64,000 bases of DNA from Arthrobacter sp. SLBN-100 (GCF_006715305.1 NZ_VFMY01000001.1:248001-312000); one strand, 5' to 3'. Counted from the stretch's first letter, positions 27,483-37,320 are shown. Numbers and translations: made by a program. The notes: generated from the letters alone by a model not told the origin.

Positions 27483-27521
27483 GTGTCGATCTGAACGACT
27501 GACTTGGTGGAGGAAAACAGG

Positions 27522-28529
27522 ATGAGCGTTCCTGATCGAGCGCGACCTGTGACTGCCGCTGATGTGGCTCGCCGTGCGGGGGTTTCCCGCGCCACGGTGA
27601 GCCACATCCTCAACGGGCGTGACGCACGGTTCACGGACGACACTAAGGCGCGGGTCCTCGCGGTTTCCGCCGAACTGGATTATCGCCCATCTCCTGCCGG
27701 ACGGAACCTCGTAACTGGTCGGGGCGATACCGTCGTGGTCGTTGTTCCGACCCTCCTACTGGGCATCAACCTTCCCGACGCGTTCGAGGCGATCATCGAG
27801 TCGCTCGGGTCTCGTGCAAACGTCGTGTTGCGCTTCGCCGACGCCGACCCGGAGTCCACGCTTGCTGCGCTGCTGAAATTGCGACCGCTCGCTGTCGTAG
27901 ACTTCGGGTCGCTGCCGACGTCGCAGCGGGACCGGCTAGCAGCACAAGGTATCCCGTGCGTGCCCGACTATCGTCGCCCGTTACGAAATCGGGGCGAAGA
28001 GATGCAGGACGCCATCGCGGGCGCCCAGGTATCGGAGTTACTTAAGCGCGGCCCGAGACGCATCGTGTACGCTGGCCTGTCCGGTCGCCGGATGGACCCC
28101 TTCGAGCCGGGGCGCCTGGCCGGAGTCGAGCACGCCTGCGCAGCAGCCGGGTTACCGGCACCCCTGCGCATCGAGATAGAACCGAAAGCAGCCGCGCAAC
28201 GTCGGGGGATCGAGCATCTGCCCGACGGACCCGTCGGCATCGCCGCGTATAACGACACCGTCGCCATCGCCCTTCTCACCGCTGCACGCTCAGCCGGCAT
28301 CGACATCCCCAATCAGCTCACTATCGTTGGCATGGACGCCATCGACGTCGGGCAACTCATCTCTCCCCGGCTGACGTCCGTCGCGGTCGACATGCGCGCG
28401 ATCGTCCGAGATGCCACGCGCCAAATGTCCTCGCAACTTGGTGACATCCTCGGCGTCGAAGATGACATCGAGAGCTATGAGCCCACGGAACAATCGCTCG
28501 TCAAGATCATCTCCGGCGAGACCACCTGA
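27522..28529 (+). CDS. LacI-family regulator of beta-glucuronidase
   Basis: 335 residues from ATG 27522, with GGAGG eight bases upstream. The HTH is AADVARRAGVSRATVSHIL; the hinge segment reads YRPSPAGRNLVTGRGD. The effector domain includes IAAYNDTVAIALLTAAR near residue 250 and LTIVGMDAIDVGQLISP near 278. A TATCACGTGATA site overlaps its own promoter and two more precede the beta-glucuronidase gene, giving a simple repression circuit, presumably relieved by glucuronate or a glucuronide. It is a paralogue of the frameshifted LacI gene at 51870, which shares the ATVSHI-NGR recognition helix. Confidence 0.92.
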   Translation: MSVPDRARPVTAADVARRAGVSRATVSHILNGRDARFTDDTKARVLAVSAELDYRPSPAGRNLVTGRGDTVVVVVPTLLLGINLPDAFEAIIESLGSRANVVLRFADADPESTLAALLKLRPLAVVDFGSLPTSQRDRLAAQGIPCVPDYRRPLRNRGEEMQDAIAGAQVSELLKRGPRRIVYAGLSGRRMDPFEPGRLAGVEHACAAAGLPAPLRIEIEPKAAAQRRGIEHLPDGPVGIAAYNDTVAIALLTAARSAGIDIPNQLTIVGMDAIDVGQLISPRLTSVAVDMRAIVRDATRQMSSQLGDILGVEDDIESYEPTEQSLVKIISGETT

Positions 28530-29161
28530 TTGAGCGTGATCGTCACGGGTCTTTCGGCTCACGAAGCTGACGTTGGAAGGGAATTCCGGCCGGCTACCGT
28601 CACGGTCTGTGAGAGCTCCCCGACGACGACGGCCCTGATACTCGGCAGAGGACCCTGGCGCTGTGTCGGCAGCGAGGTGTACAGGGAGCTCTGTTAGTCC
28701 CTTTGCGATCGCAGGGAAACCGAACGCAGCATGGGATAGTCGCCCTCGGCGGGGGTACTCCACCCCGGCGTGGAGGTCAGCCGCGGCCACCGGCATAGAT
28801 TTGAAGATCGGTGGTAGCCCAAAACGGCGGTGTAGGTCTATCCAGCGGCGCCGACGGTCCACAAGTACCGTGCGCCCACCGTGTACAGGCGCCCCTCCCA
28901 GTATTTGAAGGTGAATCTCGGCGCGACATTGAGTCCGGCACCAGCGCTGTTTCCACCGTTTTGACGGCTACGGATTTGCGGAACAGGGCACAGGCGAGTG
29001 TGACGGGGTGAATGCCTTGGACGATCTGCGCGCCACTGCCGCGCGTGGGATCCCACTTGCTGATGCAGCCCTCCTTCGGGAACGGCATTGAAGAAGGTCG
29101 CGCGCAGGTCTCGCGGCTCGCAGATCGTCCTGGTCTGAATCTCATCTACAACGTGGGGCTG
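28530..29161. other. Non-coding stretch after LacI
   Basis: About 630 bases between convergent genes. Only short overlapping ORFs are present on both strands; none resembles a protein I know. Possibly old decayed sequence. Confidence 0.5.
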
Positions 29162-30373
29162 TCATGCCGGCACCGTCAGAATGGCCCCGTTGCTTTGGGC
29201 AACTTTCCCCAGCCACGCGAGGCTGGGTTTGGGGTAACGGGTGAAGGTTTCGCGGTCGACGGCGATCAGGCCGAATGTAGGCTCCCAGTGGCCCCACTCG
29301 AAGTTGTCCAGTGCGCTCCAATGCAGGTAGCCGCGTACGTCGATTCCGTCGGCGACGGCCTCCAGTAGTCCGTGCAGGGCGCCGGTGGTGTAATCGATAC
29401 GTCGCTCGTCGTCGGCTGTGGCGATGCCGTTCTCCGTCACCAGGGCTGGAACGCCGCTAACCTCCACCGCGTGACGGATAGCGATGCCCAGCGCGTCGGG
29501 GCGGTAGGCGGCTCCTGTGAGGGTGTTTTCGGGGCTTGGCGGTGCGGGGACCATACCGGTCGCGTCGATCTCCTGAGTCGAGTAGGCCTGCACACCGATA
29601 AAGTCATCACCACGAGCGCCCTCCAGGTACAGGTCTTCCCGTGCGTAACGCTCGGATTCGAGATATTCGGCGTTTTCAGGCTTCGCCCACAGGGCAAGGT
29701 TCGCTGTTGTCCAACCGACGTTGGCGCTGGTCCTTTCCTTCAATACTGCCCTCGCTGCATGGTGCGCTTCGACGAGTCGCCGACCAACCTCGAGGGTCGG
29801 TTTAGGGATCACGATTCCTTCGCCGGGTTGCACCGTGGGGGTGACGAACCCAGGCACAGCATCCGGGTTGATGGTACCTGCCATGAGGACCATCAGCGCG
29901 AGCATGTTCGGTTCGTTGATGGTGCAGATCCATTCGACGCCGTCGAGGATCTCGGTGACCCGGGTGACGTAGGCCGTGAACCGGTCAATGGCGGTCTCGC
30001 CGAGCCAGCCGCCCTCTTCGACGAACCAGCGTGGGCTCGTGAAATGGTGCAACGTGACGACCGGTGTGAGCCCGAGGCCGATGGCGGTGTCGATCATCCT
30101 GCGGTAGTGGGCGAGCTCGGCGCGGGAAAACTCGCCGGGAAGCGGCTCCACGCGAGCCCACTCTATACCGAACCGGTACGCCGTGAGTCCGGCGTCAGCG
30201 AGCAGCCGCATGTCTTCCTCGTACCGATGATAGCTGTCGACTGCATCGCCGCTGGGCCCCATGTGCGGCATTAACTGCTCGTACAACCACCAGTCACTGT
30301 TCACGTTGTTGCCCTCGATCTGGTGCGGTGCCCCGGCGGCTCCCCAGAGGAATGTGTTCGGCAGCATTGTCAT
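29162..30373 (-). CDS. GH1 beta-glycosidase
   Basis: 403 residues, ATG preceded by AAAGGA six bases upstream. GH1 marks: FLWGAAGAPHQIEGNN at residues 8-23, acid/base Glu in TINEPN (E154), nucleophile in VTENG (E314) and SALDNFEWG near 355. It resembles the GH1 at 13595 in its short length and N-terminal motif. No signal peptide. Last gene of the MFS-GH2-78aa-GH1 operon, so it probably finishes hydrolysis of a beta-glycoside taken up by the MFS symporter. The head of another GH1 copy survives at 47355-47471 next to the paralogous GH2. Confidence 0.92.
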   Translation of the reverse strand: MTMLPNTFLWGAAGAPHQIEGNNVNSDWWLYEQLMPHMGPSGDAVDSYHRYEEDMRLLADAGLTAYRFGIEWARVEPLPGEFSRAELAHYRRMIDTAIGLGLTPVVTLHHFTSPRWFVEEGGWLGETAIDRFTAYVTRVTEILDGVEWICTINEPNMLALMVLMAGTINPDAVPGFVTPTVQPGEGIVIPKPTLEVGRRLVEAHHAARAVLKERTSANVGWTTANLALWAKPENAEYLESERYAREDLYLEGARGDDFIGVQAYSTQEIDATGMVPAPPSPENTLTGAAYRPDALGIAIRHAVEVSGVPALVTENGIATADDERRIDYTTGALHGLLEAVADGIDVRGYLHWSALDNFEWGHWEPTFGLIAVDRETFTRYPKPSLAWLGKVAQSNGAILTVPA

Positions 30374-30438
30374 TTTTGGTCCTTTTCTGGTTGGAATGTT
30401 CTTGGGTGTCTATTGCAGGCAGGAAGAGGGCGGGCCAG

Positions 30439-30675
30439 CTATTTATGCCGCTGGCGGATTAGTCCAAAAGGTACCTCCGGATGCGCTCTGACCACGTAGC
30501 TGCCGATACCGACCCGGGTGACCATGATCCCCAAACTGTGATTGGTCGCGGCTTCGGATACCACTTCGATGGCCTCTGCCAAGGCAATTTCCAGCTCTGA
30601 TGGATCCGATATCAGTACTTCCACCATCCCGGGCGCAGCCGTGGTGCCTTCCGGATGATTCAGTAGGTCAGCCAT
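30439..30675 (-). CDS. Small uncharacterised protein of 78 residues
   Basis: ATG 30675 with AAGGATGTGATGGGA upstream, 27 bases after the GH2 stop and 65 bases before GH1, all on the minus strand. The body reads MVEVLISDPSELEIALAEAI, then a Thr/Gly-rich middle with GIMVTRVGIGSYVVRAHPEV and a short basic tail. It looks like a small alpha/beta protein, and I have an impression of similar short proteins in actinobacterial genomes, with no assigned role. The operon position and codon use support it as a real gene. Confidence 0.7.
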   Translation of the reverse strand: MADLLNHPEGTTAAPGMVEVLISDPSELEIALAEAIEVVSEAATNHSLGIMVTRVGIGSYVVRAHPEVPFGLIRQRHK

Positions 30676-30702
30676 TTCCCATCACATCCTTAGAGCGTGC
30701 TT

Positions 30703-33177
30703 TCACGACACCAGTTGGCGCGTGCTTGGCACTTCAGGGCCGGTCCGGGGTGCAACAGCTGCGGCGTTGACGATCACGGGCTCGAGTTCTTCGGCCGTGA
30801 TGGTCGCGGTGATGGATCCGGGGCCGCAGGGGCGGATGATGGCCAAGGCGCGTCCGTTAAAGGTGGTGCAACTTGGTCCATCGAAGCGTTCCTCAGTGTC
30901 GGGCCGGCCGCTGCCCAGGCCTTGCAGTAGCGCTGCCCCGTCGACTTGCACTGTGACAACACGGTCGCTGGTCGGGGTGATTGTGCCCGCTTGGTCCTGA
31001 AGCGCAATGGCGATGTAGATCAGATCGCTGTCATCGGCGTTGATCTCGGTCCTGTCAGGTACGGCCGACAGGATGGCGACATCGCCGGCAGTCCGCAGGG
31101 CAGTTCGTGCCTGCTCCTCGCCGCCGGAGTATGCGACGGCGACGAGTTCGCCTGGAGAGTAGTGCAGGTCGAAGAGGGCCATGTAGGAGTTCTCACGTCC
31201 AGCCGGGAGCCGGCCAACGGAGTCGCCGTTCAGGATGAGTTCGATTTCGTCCGCACCGCTGTAGACCTCGACCTTGATGGGCGTTTCAGGGGAGACAGGC
31301 CATGTCCAGCTGGAGATGGAGTCGCTCCAGGCCCATTGGCCCTGGAGGGCGGGGCGGCCATAGTTTTCAGGACGGTGGACGGCGATGTAAGGCTTCTGGC
31401 GAAGGCCGAACACTGTTTCGCGGTAGTAGGAGATTGGTCGCCGGTTACCTGTAATGTCCAGGTCGCCGGTCCATGCCGTGAACCAGGGGTATGGGGCTTC
31501 GAACGTCGGGTTGCCTTGATCGACATACTGGATGCGCCCGGCACCGGCCTCGCCGAGGTAGTCCCAGCCTGTCCAGGTGAAGTCGCCCAGGACGTGCGGG
31601 TTTTGTTCGACCAGCTTCCAGTTTGAGCCGATGTGCGGCGGGAAAGTCTCGGTTCCGACAATCACTCGATTCGGGAAGAGCTCCCGGTCCAACACGTAGC
31701 GACTGTCGCCGTAGTTCATTCCTGCGACGTCGAGCACGGAGAAGGACTCCTCGGTTTTCGCCGTAACCAGCGGCGAGGCACTGATCTGGTTCATCAGGTC
31801 ACCGGCATTCATGGCATCGTTCACGCCCCCCGTCTGGGTATCTGAGGAGCGCTGCTTCATCATGGCAGTCACATCGGGCAGCACCGAGACAAACCCGTTG
31901 ATACCGTTCGTAACGTACCGGGTGCCGTCGAGGGCGCGTACCTTCTCGGCAAGTCTCCGGCCCCATTCCGAGCCCAGGGGCGTCCCCGTCTCGGGAATCT
32001 CGTTCCCGATCGAGTAGAAAATGACACTTGGGTGGTTGAAGTTCTTGGCGACCATCGCCTGGACGTCGCGCTCCCACCATTCGGGGAAGGAAAGGGAATA
32101 GTCGAACGAGGCCTTCCCATCGGCCCACATATCAAAGGTCTCGTCCATGACCAGCATGCCCACCCGGTCACAGGCCTCAAGCATTGGCTGACTGATCGGA
32201 TTGTGGGCGCTGCGGATGGCGTTGAATCCTGCGGCTTTGAGCAGCTCGATCCGGCGTTCTTCAGCGCGGCCGATTACAGCGGCTCCGAGGAGGCCGTTGT
32301 CCGCGTGGATGCAGGCTCCGCGTAGTTTGACGGTGCTGCCGTTTATGCGGAGCCCGTGCATGGGATCGAGTTTTAGGGAACGGATGCCAAAGTCCACGTC
32401 CCGTTCATCAAAGAGGTCGGTCACGTCGCGGACGCTTACAACAGCAGTGTAGAGATTGGGCTCATCCACACTCCATAACGCGGGCTCCAGCACGTAAAGG
32501 CGGTGCCTGGTGGTTGCGGATGCTCCGGGTGACAGGGTGACGGGAGCGCTGCCACGGGCGACCACTGTGCCCTTAGCGTCCCGGATTTCCGAGTCGGTGG
32601 TGACGGTTTCGGTTGTGAGGCTGTCGTTGGTGACGGTCACAGCAACCTCAACCACGGCGCGTTCGGCGTCAACGTCCGGCGTGGTGATAGCGACTCCATT
32701 GGTTTCCAAATGGATGAGCTGGGTAACGAGGAGAAAGGTGTCGCGGGTTATGCCGGCGCCGGTGTACCACCGTGAATCTTCGTGTGACCGGGCGTCCACG
32801 CGAATGGTGTTGGTCTCCCCATACTTCAGGAACGGGCCCAGATTGACGGTAAATGTGGAGTAGCCGAAAGGACGCTGCGCGGCGAAGGCTCCATTCACGA
32901 AGACCATGGCGTCGCGATGCACCCCTTGGAACTCGACCGAAACACGCTGCTGACGGTACTCCTGGGGCACGTCAAAGCTCTTGGTGTACTCAAAGACCCC
33001 TCCCGGACTGAAGCCCGTGCGTGACCCTTCGGTACAATCAGCAGACCTCGGGAGCGTGCGGATCGCGTCATGCGGCAAGGTCACGGCCGTCCCCTCGGAC
33101 CCGCCGCCCTGCAGCTGGCCGTAAATGCTTGTCTTGGGACGGACAATCCATCCTTGATTGAACGATGAGCGTGTCAA
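30703..33177 (-). CDS. GH2 beta-galactosidase-like enzyme
   Basis: About 824 residues from TTG 33177 (AAGG seven bases upstream), giving a family-like start TRSSFNQGW; the ATG at 33234 would add 19 residues. Order: sugar-binding jelly roll with EFQGVHRDAMVFVNG near 90 and SRWYTGAGITRD near 150, Ig-like domain, TIM barrel with RGACIHADNG near 305, acid/base Glu in FYSIGNEIPE near 415, nucleophile Glu in VIVGTETFP near 525, then DUF4982-type and Big-like C-terminal domains. No signal peptide. Closely related to the GH2 at 47464. Substrate is an unknown beta-galactoside-like sugar; GH2 enzymes of this shape also act on uronides and deoxy sugars. Confidence 0.92.
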   Translation of the reverse strand: MTRSSFNQGWIVRPKTSIYGQLQGGGSEGTAVTLPHDAIRTLPRSADCTEGSRTGFSPGGVFEYTKSFDVPQEYRQQRVSVEFQGVHRDAMVFVNGAFAAQRPFGYSTFTVNLGPFLKYGETNTIRVDARSHEDSRWYTGAGITRDTFLLVTQLIHLETNGVAITTPDVDAERAVVEVAVTVTNDSLTTETVTTDSEIRDAKGTVVARGSAPVTLSPGASATTRHRLYVLEPALWSVDEPNLYTAVVSVRDVTDLFDERDVDFGIRSLKLDPMHGLRINGSTVKLRGACIHADNGLLGAAVIGRAEERRIELLKAAGFNAIRSAHNPISQPMLEACDRVGMLVMDETFDMWADGKASFDYSLSFPEWWERDVQAMVAKNFNHPSVIFYSIGNEIPETGTPLGSEWGRRLAEKVRALDGTRYVTNGINGFVSVLPDVTAMMKQRSSDTQTGGVNDAMNAGDLMNQISASPLVTAKTEESFSVLDVAGMNYGDSRYVLDRELFPNRVIVGTETFPPHIGSNWKLVEQNPHVLGDFTWTGWDYLGEAGAGRIQYVDQGNPTFEAPYPWFTAWTGDLDITGNRRPISYYRETVFGLRQKPYIAVHRPENYGRPALQGQWAWSDSISSWTWPVSPETPIKVEVYSGADEIELILNGDSVGRLPAGRENSYMALFDLHYSPGELVAVAYSGGEEQARTALRTAGDVAILSAVPDRTEINADDSDLIYIAIALQDQAGTITPTSDRVVTVQVDGAALLQGLGSGRPDTEERFDGPSCTTFNGRALAIIRPCGPGSITATITAEELEPVIVNAAAVAPRTGPEVPSTRQLVS

Positions 33178-33340
33178 TTGCTTACCTTGTCGTTTGGATT
33201 CACAGGAGGTGCTTCGTCGGAAATTCCAGCTCACATTCCGGGTCCCTTGACGCTGCGGCCCTGGGCTACGTTTTCAGAGTGGCGGTTGGCTTCTGGATGT
33301 GGGGGAGTCCGCCCTCGGCGCCGACTCCGTCACAGCCGTG

Positions 33341-34693
33341 TCAACGCACGGCCTTCACTTTGAGTATGGCGATGCCGCCGAAGATCGTCAGGATGGCCGC
33401 CGCCACATAGACCATGGTGTAGTTCTTGTCTCCGCCTGCCACCGCGCCGATGCTGATAAGCCCAGCGCCAACAATTGGTGCAATGGCATGTGGAATGTTG
33501 GTGGAGAACGCGACGATGCTCATGAATCGGCCAGCCTCGGTGTCTCGCTCCGGAAGGACGTCGAGGATGAGCGCCTGGTCGACGGCGGAAAATACTCCGA
33601 TGGCGATGTTGCACGTGACCGAACCAACCAGAAGGATCGGCAGGTCGGGGCCAAGGATTGTCGTGATCGCTCCGATCGCGTACAGCACACCCGATCCCAG
33701 AACGAACGCCTTGCGGCGACGGATCTTGTCCGACAGGAAGCCGCCGAAGAATACGCCAGCGACCGTGGCAGGAATGCCGAGACCGCCGACAATTGCCGCT
33801 GTGCCGCCGATCTCATGGACCGGAATGCCTAGGCGCTGCGCGAAAAAGAATGCGGTGAAGCTGGTGGCAAGTGTGAGTCCGAAGTTGAACAAGAACCTGC
33901 CGAGGAAGTTCCACGAGAAGTCCGGGTACTTCTTGGGACTGTAGACATACTTCCCCAGTACCACCTTGGGGGTGAGCCGGGTGTCGAAAGTGAGCGCCCG
34001 GCTGTCCTGGTCCTTGTAGAAGACGGCGAAGATCAACACGCCGACGAGCCCGATGGCTCCCGGGAGGAGGAAGAGCAGGAAAGGCTGGGTTGCGACCAGG
34101 CCCCCGATAAGGGCTCCAGCCACCGGCGCGACCATGCCCGCAAAACCAGTAATTGCCCCCACTTTGCCACGCTGCGATGCCGGCAGACGGTCGGCTTGGA
34201 TGATCCCGAAGTTCGAGACCACCAGCGACCACCCGATGTGAGCAATGATCCAACCAAGCCCGAGCAGAGGAATATTCGGCGCCGAAGCCATGACTGCGAG
34301 TCCGACGAAACCGATTACCGATCCGGCGATCAACCACGGGCGACGGCGTCCCAGCCGGGACCGGGTCCGGTCACTGAGCTGTCCACCGAGCGGACCGACA
34401 AGAAGGGCAGCAAACGAGCCAAGACCAAGAACTAACCCCAAGTACTCTTCATTTTCAGGCGCGAGGGCTTTCACCTGGATGGCCAGCGAAATGGCGACGG
34501 GCGTCACGAACGCTACATAAGAGGCGAAAAAACCCACCCCCAGCATGGTGATGAATCCCTTGCTCACCTTGGCTTTGTCGTCGCCCCCCGGTGCAGCCTT
34601 TGCAGGAATGTGTTCCCTCTCCTCGACCGCAACAGCGCCGGTCAGAGGAAGAGCTCCTGCCGGGCTCGTGACTTCATCGATCGAATCCCTCAT
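33341..34693 (-). CDS. MFS sugar symporter (GPH-like)
   Basis: About 450 residues from ATG 34693, since AAGGGAG precedes it; ATG 34711 is upstream of that site. Twelve hydrophobic segments, with the loop 2-3 motif GGQLSDRTRSRLGRRRPW near residue 110 and the matching FLSDKIRRRKAFV in the second half. Such SDRTRSRxGRRRPW proteins are found in glycoside/pentoside transporter groups. It should import the glycoside cleaved by the GH2 and GH1 genes immediately downstream. Divergent from the TetR gene at 34997 with two palindromic sites in between. Paralogues at 50079 and 59070. Confidence 0.9.
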   Translation of the reverse strand: MRDSIDEVTSPAGALPLTGAVAVEEREHIPAKAAPGGDDKAKVSKGFITMLGVGFFASYVAFVTPVAISLAIQVKALAPENEEYLGLVLGLGSFAALLVGPLGGQLSDRTRSRLGRRRPWLIAGSVIGFVGLAVMASAPNIPLLGLGWIIAHIGWSLVVSNFGIIQADRLPASQRGKVGAITGFAGMVAPVAGALIGGLVATQPFLLFLLPGAIGLVGVLIFAVFYKDQDSRALTFDTRLTPKVVLGKYVYSPKKYPDFSWNFLGRFLFNFGLTLATSFTAFFFAQRLGIPVHEIGGTAAIVGGLGIPATVAGVFFGGFLSDKIRRRKAFVLGSGVLYAIGAITTILGPDLPILLVGSVTCNIAIGVFSAVDQALILDVLPERDTEAGRFMSIVAFSTNIPHAIAPIVGAGLISIGAVAGGDKNYTMVYVAAAILTIFGGIAILKVKAVR

Positions 34694-34918
34694 AACGGAC
34701 TCCCTTGTCATTGGTGCTGGTGGTTGAAGTTAGTTGGAGCTGAATCTGGCGGTGGTTGGTGTAAACCCATGGCGGCGGTGGCGCCGTATTCCCGCCTTCG
34801 CCAGCTACGCCCTCGCTCGTCCTACCGGGCCCTCTAACCCCGCCTTTGAGAATTTTCGTAGGGGTCGCGGGCCGCGCGCCTTGCATTTTTTGTGTGCATA
34901 GGCAGAGTCGGAAGCCGG

Positions 34919-34963
34919 TCTAGTGGGCACTAGATTGGTGTCTAGTGATTAGTAGATTATAAT
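34919..34963 (+). promoter_or_regulatory. TetR promoter with two CTAGTG-type operators
   Basis: TCTAGTGGGCACTAGA (34919-34934) is a perfect palindrome; TCTAGTGATTAGTAGA (34941-34956) is an imperfect second one. A good plus-strand promoter, TTGGTG (34935-34940) and TATAAT (34958-34963) with 17-base spacing, encloses the second site, so binding would block the TetR gene and probably the divergent MFS operon. Confidence 0.85.
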
Positions 34964-34996
34964 AGCTAGATTGATTCGTCCAGTAGGGGAGTGAGA

Positions 34997-35584
34997 TTGA
35001 CCACGTCGCCAGAAGTTGAGAAAAGGGTGCAGAAGCGTTTGGCGCCTGACGTACGGCGCCGGCAGATTGTCACCGAAGCTACACGCCTGATCTCCGTTTC
35101 AGGCTTTAATGCGGTATCCCTAACGGACATCGCTGAGGCGTGCGGCATTCGAGGCCCCTCGGTCCTTCACTACTTTCCCTCGATGGTTGACTTATTGGCT
35201 GCCGTTCTTGCTTTCCGGGATGAGGTCGACGCCGCCGATCCACCCGCAAGAGAATCCCTCTCGACACCGGAAGGAGTGCGCGCATTCTTGCGCTCGTCGG
35301 CATCCCGTAACCTCGATCGCTTGCAACTGGTTCGCCTGTATGTGGTGCTCGCAGCCGAAGCGGTCGATCCTGAGCACCCCGCGCATCAGTACTTTGTAGA
35401 CCGAGAGCGAAGCACATTGGTTGCCTTTGAGAATCTACTGGAATGGAAGCGCCACCCCTCGCTCGCGGCCCGCGAACTGATGGCGTTCTGGAATGGCCTC
35501 GAGCACCAATGGATCCTGACCCCGTCAACCGACTTTTTGGCAGTGTGGGACAACTTTGCGGATCGGTTCTTCGTCAGAGACTGA
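34997..35584 (+). CDS. TetR-family regulator of the CTAGTG regulon
   Basis: 195 residues from TTG 34997, with GGGGA six bases upstream; GTG 34991 abuts that site. The N-terminal HTH reads VSLTDIAEACGIRGPSVLHY then FPSMVDLLAAV. The C-terminal helical domain is typical of TetR proteins that sense small ligands. Operator-like palindromes sit inside its own promoter, and the same sequence stands before the sugar-acid pathway (40268-40283) and the second ABC importer (53299-53314), making it the best candidate repressor for all three. A decayed piece of a paralogue, covering the recognition helix, is found at 53111-53176. Confidence 0.88.
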   Translation: MTTSPEVEKRVQKRLAPDVRRRQIVTEATRLISVSGFNAVSLTDIAEACGIRGPSVLHYFPSMVDLLAAVLAFRDEVDAADPPARESLSTPEGVRAFLRSSASRNLDRLQLVRLYVVLAAEAVDPEHPAHQYFVDRERSTLVAFENLLEWKRHPSLAARELMAFWNGLEHQWILTPSTDFLAVWDNFADRFFVRD

Positions 35585-35802
35585 CCGGCCAGAGCAGCCA
35601 TGGGTGCATGGTGTCTGAGAGACATCTGAGCGAGCAGGCCCTGCTGGAGCTGAAGTACGGCTCGGCAGTAGCAATCGCGGGAGGGGCAGTGGTCCGGGCC
35701 CGGCAGGGGACTGGTGAAGGCTACGGCATGTGCAGCCGGCTTACCACGTGGGAAGATTCCAGGCTGTGAACCAAACCCCCGCTGAGTCCCCGCAACCCGC
35801 CC

Positions 35803-36124
35803 GCGGCTCCCACGATCTATGACGTGGCGCGGCTCGCTGGTGTCTCGCACCAAGCGGTCTCACGGTACATGGCGGACAGTTCGAGGCTGAAGGCGGCGAC
35901 CTCCGAAAAGGTGGAGCGGGCCATGGCAGACCTGAAGTACCCGCCCAACCTCACGGCCCTGTGCAGCGAGGAACAGGTCAACGTACCCGCCCCTGGCCCT
36001 GATGCCGTGGGCGGTGTCCGTCCCGGATGTTCAACGGGGCGGACACCGCCCGTGTGGCCGGTCACAAGCTCGACGTCGTGGCCCTTGAAGGAACGGGGCC
36101 GGAACGGATGGCGAGGGATCCAGG
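35803..36124 (+). pseudogene. Truncated, frameshifted LacI-family gene
   Basis: The first frame reads IYDVARLAGVSHQAVSRYMA, a complete LacI HTH, then hinge-like sequence up to YPPNLTA. A second frame, from about 36029, reads NGADTARVAGHKLDVVALEG, which fits the first helix and strand of the effector domain, and stops at 36124. The hinge end is deleted and the frame broken. A 12-bp inverted repeat (36009-36020 with 36040-36051) lies at the break. Confidence 0.7.
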
Positions 36125-36142
36125 ACCTTGAGTGGGCTCTAG

Positions 36143-36283
36143 CCGCTCCTCATCAGCAATGCCCTGGGCCTCGGCTTGGCCGAGTTCTACGCTACGGCGC
36201 TGAAGGACGCGAGTCCCACGCAGCTTACCCAAGCCAATGCGCACTGGCTCTACGAAACAACCACCATTGAGGGTGTCCCTTGA
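36143..36283 (+). pseudogene. Unidentified C-terminal gene remnant
   Basis: One open frame ending in TGA at 36283 reads LLISNALGLGLAEFYATALK then DASPTQLTQANAHWLYETTT, with good codon use but no start. It looks like the tail of a real protein that I do not recognise. The 35585-35802 stretch upstream shows nothing definite. Confidence 0.4.
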
Positions 36284-36405
36284 AAGTCGCGGGACAATTA
36301 TGGTTCGTTTCGTCGTGTGGGCGTGGCCACCCGTGCTGGTTAGGACCTCACGATGTTCCGCAGGTGTCGGGCCTGCGGGATAGGAATGCCTAGACAGTGC
36401 GGAAG

Positions 36406-37320
36406 TCAGGATCCTGCGGCGGGAGCAAGATCCCACGAGGGGGTGCGTGTCGAGCCGGCCCAGCGTGGTGTGGGGAGGCCTTTCGTGCCGGGGCGGGCGA
36501 GATGCAGGAAGCCTGATCCGTCGCGCTCGGGGTGGTTGATTCCTGTTGTTGCGGTCGTGATGGCGAGAACGTCCAGGTTTTCGCCGATGAACGCTGCAGA
36601 GGTTGTGTGTGGTGCCTGAAGTTTCACCACCTGCAGGACTGTTCCGTCGATGGCGTATTGGCGCACCCGGCCTGCACCCCATTCAGCGACCCAGAGGTTC
36701 CCCTCCGTGTCGACTGTCAGCCCATCGGGGGTGGCGTTGAATCTATCGAGGACTGTTTTCCAGTCCTCGTCGGTGTCAAATGCGCCTGGCCCGTAACTGT
36801 GGGCGCTCACGGTGCCTGCGAGGCTGTCGACATGGTAGATCGTTGCGCCGTCGGGCGAGAACCCCACGCCGTTGGAGAGCGTCAGCCCGGTGCGGAGGAC
36901 TTCGGTGTTTCCCCCGGGGTTGATCCTCAGGAGCCGCTCGCGTTGGCCCGGGTTGTTCAGCGCCAGGGAACCGAGGATGAACCGGCCCTGCGGGTCAACG
37001 GATCCGTCGTTCCACCGCACGTCGGTGAGGTCCCCCATGAGGTCAGGGCCATAGGAGATGTCCCCCTCAGGCGAGATGGTCACCAGTCCGCGGCTGCCGG
37101 CGGCGAGCACGCCGCCGTCTTCGGCGAGGCCGACGGCCCCGACGAATCCCTCCAGGGTCACGGTGGAAGTGATGACTACTTCGTCTGCTGTGAGTTGGCC
37201 GCGGTTGATCTTGCCATTGAGGATGTCGACCCACACCACCTCGTTCGTTCGATCATCCCAAATCACCCCTTCGCCGAGGGTGTCCCTGATGGCCGTGGCC
37301 GGTTGGGCGTTGATGATCAT
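36406..37320 (-). CDS. SMP-30/gluconolactonase-family sugar lactonase
   Basis: 304 residues, ATG preceded by AAAGGAGAA. A six-bladed propeller with family marks: metal-ligand Glu in LGEGVIWD near residue 17, Asn in VRWNDGSVDPQGRF near 103, Asn in LSNGVGFSPD near 150 and Asp in TPDGLTVD near 198. Such enzymes hydrolyse sugar lactones to aldonic acids in the cytoplasm. Last gene of the minus-strand operon IclR-FAH-dehydrogenase-lactonase, where it supplies step two after sugar oxidation. The last ~25 residues (SGFLHLARPGTKGLPTPRWA onward) differ from the usual ending and may be a frameshifted tail. Confidence 0.88.
   Translation of the reverse strand: MIINAQPATAIRDTLGEGVIWDDRTNEVVWVDILNGKINRGQLTADEVVITSTVTLEGFVGAVGLAEDGGVLAAGSRGLVTISPEGDISYGPDLMGDLTDVRWNDGSVDPQGRFILGSLALNNPGQRERLLRINPGGNTEVLRTGLTLSNGVGFSPDGATIYHVDSLAGTVSAHSYGPGAFDTDEDWKTVLDRFNATPDGLTVDTEGNLWVAEWGAGRVRQYAIDGTVLQVVKLQAPHTTSAAFIGENLDVLAITTATTGINHPERDGSGFLHLARPGTKGLPTPRWAGSTRTPSWDLAPAAGS

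Noticed and set aside
36009..36051. 12-bp inverted repeat as a terminator
   Set aside because: It lies within the broken LacI coding sequence and has a 19-base loop; more likely coincidental or related to the frame break, so not called a terminator.
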